Below, piece after piece: positions 5,311-9,221 of a stretch of DNA of 9,221 bases. A program made the position numbers and the translations under genes. Source of the DNA: Myxococcaceae bacterium (GTDB lineage Bacteria; Myxococcota; Myxococcia; Myxococcales; Myxococcaceae); NCBI GenBank assembly GCA_018262385.1, contig JAGSPQ010000063.1:1-9221 (forward strand), written 5' to 3'. The notes beneath the pieces were generated by a model. It made no database searches, was not told the origin of the DNA, and saw only the letters and a program-made list of their open reading frames with translations. Within the stretch, counting starts at the first letter, position 1. Every line of letters starts with the position of its first letter.

Positions 5311-7707
5311 TCAGTCGTCCGCCTCGAGGGCGAAGCCGCGCTTGCCGGTGACGAGGACTTCGTTCGAGCGGGCGACGGTGTCTCCTCGCTCGAGCCTGGC
5401 GGTCGCGCGGCCGAGCGCCGCCAGCTGCTGGTAGCGCGCGCGTGAGGCGCGGCCGTCAGGCGTGCGCCGATGGCGGGCCTTCCACGCGTGGACCATCGCG
5501 TTGAGCGAGTGAAGTTCGCCGACCGCGTCGGTCCGCCCGTAGGCGCGCAGCAGCTCGCCGTCGACCACCGCGTCCCCCAGCCACCGCCGCGCCGCCGCGA
5601 TCATCAACCGGTCGAGGCTCGCGAACAGCCGACGGCCGTCGATCCGGCCCAGCCGCTGCTGGTGCCGCCGCAGGGTGTGCTGGGCGAGCCAGCCCCAGTC
5701 GGCCCGGAGCGAGTGCGACCACGCCTCGTCGTAGTGACTGGAGCCCAGGTCGAGCTTCAGCGCGGCGAGCGTCCCGGCCGAGCGGGTGAACGGCGCGAGG
5801 CTCTTCCCCCGGCTCCAGCGCAGCTCGAGATCGGTCTTGCAGGAGTCGAGATCGCGCAGCACCAACCGCCCGTTCATCGCGCGGTCGAACAGCACGTTCT
5901 GCTGGTGAAGATCGAGCAGCAGCCCTTGGCCGAACGCGAGCCTGGCGAACGCCTCGACCAGCGGAGCCCAGAGGGCGCGCTCGATGAACGAGACCACCTG
6001 CTCGGCGCGGGCGCGCGGTCCGGCGAGCGAGATCACCAGCGGCAGCCCGGCGTCGTCGGCGAAGAGCGAGAAGCCGGGAATCAGGCGCCCCAGGTCGGGC
6101 CGCAGCTGCCGCCCGAGGCTCCCCCACTCCTTGTCGAGCTGGCGCACCGAGACGGGCTCGCGCAGCACCTCGACTCCCGCCACGCAGCCACTCACCGCGA
6201 CCGCGCGCTCGAGCTTGCTCGCCTCGAGCAGCCGGTTGAGCCGCAGCAGCTCGACGTCCAGCGAGAGCTTGAGCCCGAACGCCGCGGCCGGCTGCCCGTC
6301 GCGCCACACCACCAGCGAGCGCGGCGACGCCGTCGGCGTGGCCCAGAACGTCTCCCGGCCCTGTCCGTGCTCGGCGACGTCGAGCGCGTGAGCGTCCGCC
6401 ATCATCGGGTGAAAGAAGCAGCGGACCCGGCGCTCGCCGTCGCGGCGCAGGAAGAGGGCGCGGCGCAGCACCGGCGGGACACGGTCCGCGCGCACCCGCA
6501 TCTGGCGCAGCGGGACCTCGAGGTACGGCAGCCGGAACACCGGCTGGTTCGAGGGGAGAAAGCGCGGGGGGATGACCCGCAGATCCACCGGCGCGAAATG
6601 CCGCGGGCTGCGCGCCTGGGCGTTGACCCGCTGCTCCAGCCGCAGCCAGCTCTTCAGCTTCGCGGGGACCGCCGGCTTTCGCAGCCGACCCTCGCGCTGC
6701 TCCTCGACCCAGGCGCGGAAGGCGGAAGGGTCGCGCACCGCCTTGCCCGGGTTTCCCATCACCCGCGCGAGCTCTTCGAAGAACACCCGCCGTGCGCCGA
6801 GCGCGTGGATCGGCCCCGAGAGGAAGAAGGAGTGCAGGCTCTGCTCGAGCCCTTCGCCGAAGTCCTGCTCGACCCGGGTGTCGAGGGCGCGCGCGAGGCG
6901 ACGCAGCGAGGGACGCGCGGCGTCGAGGAAGGGCAGGTCGACGCCGACGTCCTCGAGATCCCGTACGAAGAAGCGTCCGGTGAGGAGCCCGGCGCGGGTC
7001 CGCTCGACCAGCAGGTTCTGGGCGTGGGCATCGCAGCTCCAGCCGTCGTCGAGCGCCGAGCACATCCACGCGCGGAGGAATGGGCGAATCAGCTTCTCGC
7101 GCACCAGCGTCGCGGTCGAGACGCGGTGCAGCCGGGCGAGCGCGTCGAGCAGCCCGTGCTCGGTCAACGCGAACCAGGGAGTCAGCCGCAGCTTCGGCGG
7201 CACCTCGCGGATGAGGAACGCGCCCTGCGGCGATGCGACGGCGAGCGTCTCGGGCAGCACCTGGAGCCCCTGCTTCGAGCCGAGCGCCTGGAGCAGCCGC
7301 GAGCGATCGACACAGCTCGAGGCGGCCGCTGCGCTCAGCGTCCGGCGCTCGCCTCCGAGCACCACCGGCAGCGAGAGCTTGGCGAAGAACGGCTGCGCCG
7401 GGCGATCCGCGCGCCAGACGAGCAGCGTGCGAATCGAGGCGGTCGGCGTGCCGTAGAAGACGGGCCCCCCTCCCCCCTTCATCACCAGCGGGTGCACCAG
7501 ACACAGCGCGCGCCCGCCCCGGACGAAGGTCGAGCGCACGAGCTGGCTGGGATGGGCGGCGGTGACGGGCGCGTCCGCCCAGAACGACTGCAGCCGGAAC
7601 ACCGGCCGCGCCCGGGGAAGAAAGCGCGGGTCGATCGGCTCATCGTCCCCGCCGATCTTCTTCCGATCGAGCTGGGGACGAAGGTGGCGTTGCTCCGCTT
7701 CGAGCAA
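5311..7707 (-). CDS. Tandem-duplicated IucA/IucC-like (NIS synthetase-like) protein
   Basis: 798-residue cytoplasmic protein made of two related halves. Half 1 carries PRFLP...PVFRL at 27-39, HP at 72, TASIRT at 89-94, KLSL at 110-113, Arg122, HAQN at 228-231 and RDLED at 249-253. Half 2 repeats these at 381-393, HP 433, TASPRS 459-464, KLSL 480-483, Arg492, HQQN 601-604 and RDLD 618-621. The order SxRT, KLSL, Arg, HxQN, RD is that of NRPS-independent siderophore (NIS) synthetases, ATP-dependent enzymes that join carboxylates to amines or alcohols; their C-terminal part is related to FhuF ferric reductases. A typical NIS synthetase is a single unit of about 580-620 residues, so each half (about 350 and 415) is compact. 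Start: TTG at 7707, but the frame is open to 7770 and CTG starts there are possible. It lies directly after the EF-hand-like gene. The substrate is unknown. A kinase-like phosphotransferase fold is the main alternative. Confidence 0.72.
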   Translation of the reverse strand: MLEAEQRHLRPQLDRKKIGGDDEPIDPRFLPRARPVFRLQSFWADAPVTAAHPSQLVRSTFVRGGRALCLVHPLVMKGGGGPVFYGTPTASIRTLLVWRADRPAQPFFAKLSLPVVLGGERRTLSAAAASSCVDRSRLLQALGSKQGLQVLPETLAVASPQGAFLIREVPPKLRLTPWFALTEHGLLDALARLHRVSTATLVREKLIRPFLRAWMCSALDDGWSCDAHAQNLLVERTRAGLLTGRFFVRDLEDVGVDLPFLDAARPSLRRLARALDTRVEQDFGEGLEQSLHSFFLSGPIHALGARRVFFEELARVMGNPGKAVRDPSAFRAWVEEQREGRLRKPAVPAKLKSWLRLEQRVNAQARSPRHFAPVDLRVIPPRFLPSNQPVFRLPYLEVPLRQMRVRADRVPPVLRRALFLRRDGERRVRCFFHPMMADAHALDVAEHGQGRETFWATPTASPRSLVVWRDGQPAAAFGLKLSLDVELLRLNRLLEASKLERAVAVSGCVAGVEVLREPVSVRQLDKEWGSLGRQLRPDLGRLIPGFSLFADDAGLPLVISLAGPRARAEQVVSFIERALWAPLVEAFARLAFGQGLLLDLHQQNVLFDRAMNGRLVLRDLDSCKTDLELRWSRGKSLAPFTRSAGTLAALKLDLGSSHYDEAWSHSLRADWGWLAQHTLRRHQQRLGRIDGRRLFASLDRLMIAAARRWLGDAVVDGELLRAYGRTDAVGELHSLNAMVHAWKARHRRTPDGRASRARYQQLAALGRATARLERGDTVARSNEVLVTGKRGFALEADD

Positions 7708-7770
7708 CGCCTGGAAATTCCCGGGCAGCCGCGCCCGCTCGAGCGCGGCGGCTTCGGCGTCGAGGATCAG

Positions 7771-8157
7771 TTACTCCGCCAGCGGGGGCGCCGAGTCCTT
7801 CAGCGCCTTGGCGAGATCCACAGCGCGCTTGCCGGTGAGCGACATCTTCGCCACTTCGTCGTTCGACAGGCCGTTGTTGTCGAGGTCGTACTTGGCGACC
7901 ATCGACTTCTTCGCGTACTCGACCGCGCGCTTCACGTCCGACGCAGTGACCTGCGCGCCGGCCCGGAAGTCCCGGTTGTCGACGAACTTGAAGAAGATGT
8001 CGACCAGCGGCGCCTGCCGGCGCGGGACCCGGTCGGTGGCCAGCGCGTTCTTCACTTCCGCGCGCGAGATCTTGCCGTCCGCCCCGCCGATCTTGATCAG
8101 GGTCTTCGCTGCGGTCTCGAGTGCGCGGTTGACGTCTGCCTTTGCGATGCGGGCCAT
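7771..8157 (-). CDS. Small EF-hand-like protein
   Basis: 128-residue, charged, mostly helical cytoplasmic protein without signal peptide or membrane segment. It has EF-hand-like features: ADGKISRAE at 26-34 matches the second half of a calcium loop (Asp27-Gly28...Glu34) but lacks the first two acidic ligands. DLDNNGLSNDE at 91-101 has the D-x-D-x-N-G start of a loop, with the closing Glu one residue early. A third, weaker Asp-rich turn lies near 60-74 (DNRDFRAGAQVTASD). Each is followed by a helix with a similar ending (VKNAL, VKRAV, EVAKM), which suggests an ancient internal repeat. The ATG at 8157 has an AAGG six bases upstream. Its TAA stop is in the same frame as the NIS-like gene that follows. 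Calcium binding is plausible but unproven, and the loops look degenerate. Confidence 0.7.
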   Translation of the reverse strand: MARIAKADVNRALETAAKTLIKIGGADGKISRAEVKNALATDRVPRRQAPLVDIFFKFVDNRDFRAGAQVTASDVKRAVEYAKKSMVAKYDLDNNGLSNDEVAKMSLTGKRAVDLAKALKDSAPPLAE

Positions 8158-8321
8158 TGGGAGCCTTGGGGTTGGAGGGAAGGCGCGGAAAGTAGCGCCC
8201 GGCCGGACAGCTGCAAAGCCGGCGTTGGTGACTTCCCGTCAACTAAACGGGCTCAACCGCTAATGTCTTGGATTGCAGAGGCGGCCTTGCGAATCAGGCC
8301 TCGGGATCCTACGCAGCAGCG
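8158..8321. promoter_or_regulatory. Divergent intergenic region between the EF-hand-like and PilZ genes
   Basis: 164 bp separating oppositely directed genes, so promoters for both are expected here. Around 8240-8265 the base composition is more AT-rich than the surroundings. On the minus strand a weak pair TTGCAG, 16 bases, TACTTT (about 8189-8216) is the best sigma-70-like match seen, and it is poor. No operator or riboswitch structure was recognised. Confidence 0.3.
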
Positions 8322-8654
8322 ATGCAGCCCCACTCCGTCGGCGCAGAGCGTCGGGTTCACCCCCGAATCCCGGTCTCCACCCGGGCCGAGCTGATCACTG
8401 CCATCGGCAGCCGCTGGGTGGCGATCGAAGATCTGTCGATGGGTGGGGCGAAGGTTCGGGTCGAGGCCGCGGCCGGCGAGTGGGGCGACGCCGTAGACCT
8501 CCGCCTGCCCGGAAACCGGGACCTCGCCCCGCTTCGCGCCACCATCGTCCGCACCCAGCGCGACGGATCCGACTTCCTGCTCGGGCTCCGCTTCGACCCG
8601 CTCCCGCCGATCACTCGGCAGGTGCTCGCCTCGATGCTCGAGCTGCCGAGCTGA
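8322..8654 (+). CDS. Single-domain PilZ c-di-GMP-binding protein
   Basis: 110-residue protein that is essentially one PilZ domain, a cytoplasmic receptor for the second messenger cyclic di-GMP. Both binding motifs are intact: RxxxR at Arg11-Arg15 (RRVHPR) and DxSxxG at Asp37-Gly42 (DLSMGG). The usual beta-barrel follows, with RATIVRTQ and a FLLGLRF strand, then a C-terminal helix (ITRQVLASMLEL). The ATG at 8322 puts the RxxxR motif near the N-terminus, as is normal; a TTG at 8268 would add 18 residues without recognisable features. Neither start has a clear ribosome site. Stand-alone PilZ proteins regulate motility, exopolysaccharide or other outputs through partner proteins, and nothing here identifies the partner. 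The gene diverges from the EF-hand-like gene and converges on the LCCL gene with an 18-bp gap. Confidence 0.9.
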   Translation: MQPHSVGAERRVHPRIPVSTRAELITAIGSRWVAIEDLSMGGAKVRVEAAAGEWGDAVDLRLPGNRDLAPLRATIVRTQRDGSDFLLGLRFDPLPPITRQVLASMLELPS

Positions 8655-8672
8655 GCCGCCGCGGCCGCTGGT

Positions 8673-9221
8673 TCAGGGCACGAAGACGAAGCTGCCCGAC
8701 CACGAGCCGTAGTCGAAGGTGGTGACCCCGTTGCGGACCGTGCCGAGGTAGGCGGGCTCACCCGGGCGAATCTCCACGGTGAGCGGGCCCCCGGTCGTGA
8801 AGTCGATGAGGCCGGAGTGGACGCCCGCGGTGCAGACCGAAGAGTCATCGGTGTAGATGTCCGTGCCCCAGACCGACACCGAGGTGCCTGCCGGATCGCA
8901 CACCGCGGAGATGCGAGTGCCGTTCATGCCGCGGTAGATGGCGACGTCATCGTTCCAGGTGAACGCGCCACCATCGACGGCCACGCCGCCGTCGTAGAGC
9001 GAGGTGCCACTGTCCACCGCGGTGCCGCCGCCTGCTCCGCCAGCCGTGCCGCCGCCCGCGCCGCCGGCCGTGCCGCCACCTGCGCCGCCGGCCGCCCCGC
9101 CGCCCGCGCCACCAGCCGTCCCGCCGCCCGCGCCACCAGCCGTCCCGCCGCCCGCGCCACCGGCCGTCCCGCCACCCGCGCCACCGGCCGTCCCGCCGCC
9201 CGCGCCGCCGGCCGTCCCGCC
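8673..9221 (-). CDS. LCCL-domain protein with octapeptide-repeat linker, partial (N-terminus outside window)
   Basis: C-terminal 182 residues of a longer protein; the frame is open to the right edge, so the start and any lipoprotein signal lie outside. The visible part begins with a Gly/Ala/Thr linker of about 65 residues, then about 115 residues ending in an LCCL domain. Recognisable LCCL signatures are VWGTDIYTDDSSVC, AGVHSGLI, GGPLTVEI, AYLGTVRNGV and YGSWSGSFVF; the domain cysteines CDPAG and SSVC are present. LCCL domains occur in extracellular proteins such as cochlin and Limulus factor C, and in bacterial surface proteins. By analogy with the M28 lipoprotein in this window, it is probably lipid-anchored and surface-exposed through the linker. 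A GTG at 9017 could mimic a start but lies inside the continuous frame and would discard the linker. The function of bacterial LCCL proteins is not well defined. Confidence 0.85.
   Translation of the reverse strand, partial: GGTAGGAGGGTAGGAGGGTAGGAGGGTAGGAGGGTAGGAGGGAAGGAGGGTAGGAGGGTAGGAGGGTAVDSGTSLYDGGVAVDGGAFTWNDDVAIYRGMNGTRISAVCDPAGTSVSVWGTDIYTDDSSVCTAGVHSGLIDFTTGGPLTVEIRPGEPAYLGTVRNGVTTFDYGSWSGSFVFVP
9022..9221 (-). repeat. 24-bp tandem repeat coding for the octapeptide GGAGGGTA
   Basis: Eight full 24-bp copies (9022-9213) plus a third of a ninth continue off the window edge. On the plus strand the unit is of the form GTCCCGCCGCCC-GCGCCACCGGCC, with scattered substitutions, mainly third-position changes. 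One copy (starting at 9094) has GCC in place of GTC, changing Thr to Ala. Such repeats can gain or lose units by slippage or recombination while staying in frame. The G-rich minus strand could also form secondary structure. Confidence 0.92.

Noticed and set aside
7226..7234. Reading the HAQN/HQQN and RDL motifs of the 798-residue protein as a HipA or aminoglycoside-kinase active site
   Set aside because: The kinase HxDxxxxN and DFG/DFD patterns are not met, whereas the upstream SxRT and KLSL motifs and the order of all motifs fit NIS synthetases better. It is kept as the alternative in the gene entry.
5470..8394. A 974-codon open frame on the plus strand
   Set aside because: It lies antisense to the NIS-like and EF-hand-like genes and runs into the PilZ gene. 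Its translation is low-complexity, rich in Arg, Glu, Gln and Pro, with no domain motifs. It is an effect of strong GC bias at third positions of the minus-strand genes.
8924..9184. An 86-codon minus-strand frame with Ala/Arg repeats
   Set aside because: It is an alternative frame of the 24-bp repeat. The frame giving the Gly/Ala/Thr linker continues into the LCCL domain, so that one is the real one.
9022..9221. A CRISPR-like or mobile-element repeat
   Set aside because: Units are directly adjacent with no spacers and stay in frame as an octapeptide, so this is a coding tandem repeat.

Overview
The window is very GC-rich (most third codon positions are G or C), with densely packed genes on both strands and several lipoproteins carrying long Gly/Ala/Thr-rich linkers after the lipobox. 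That linker style, together with a PilZ protein, M28 peptidases and an LCCL-domain protein, suggests a member of the Myxococcota (myxobacteria). This is inferred from style and protein families; there is no rRNA or other marker gene here. No tRNA, rRNA, CRISPR array, insertion sequence or integrase was seen.

Layout. (1) 36-1214 (+): lipoprotein alpha/beta hydrolase of the PAF-acetylhydrolase/dienelactone hydrolase type. (2) 1222-3026 (-): three close-set genes, read from the right as a small unknown lipoprotein, an FmdB-type zinc ribbon protein and a membrane-embedded M28 metallopeptidase. (3) 3182-4567 (+): a second M28 metallopeptidase, this one a lipoprotein with a Gly-rich linker, diverging from group 2 across about 155 bp. 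(4) 4621-8157 (-): three genes, read from the right as a small EF-hand-like protein, a 798-residue protein made of two tandem IucA/IucC-like (NIS siderophore synthetase-like) halves, and a four-helix membrane protein with a histidine at or near the start of three helices. (5) 8322-8654 (+): a single-domain PilZ c-di-GMP receptor, diverging from group 4. (6) 8673-9221 (-): the C-terminal part of an LCCL-domain protein whose 24-bp-repeat linker runs off the window edge.

Much of the window encodes cell-envelope proteins: exported or membrane hydrolases, lipoproteins and small membrane proteins. The most unusual locus is group 4. Its central protein keeps two complete sets of the residues expected for NIS synthetase nucleotide binding, in a head-to-tail duplication, and its reading frame continues upstream without an ATG or GTG to the stop codon of the EF-hand-like gene. 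No siderophore transporter or other siderophore biosynthesis gene is visible, so a siderophore role is only a hypothesis. Start codons in group 4 are unusual: TTG or CTG for two of the three genes.
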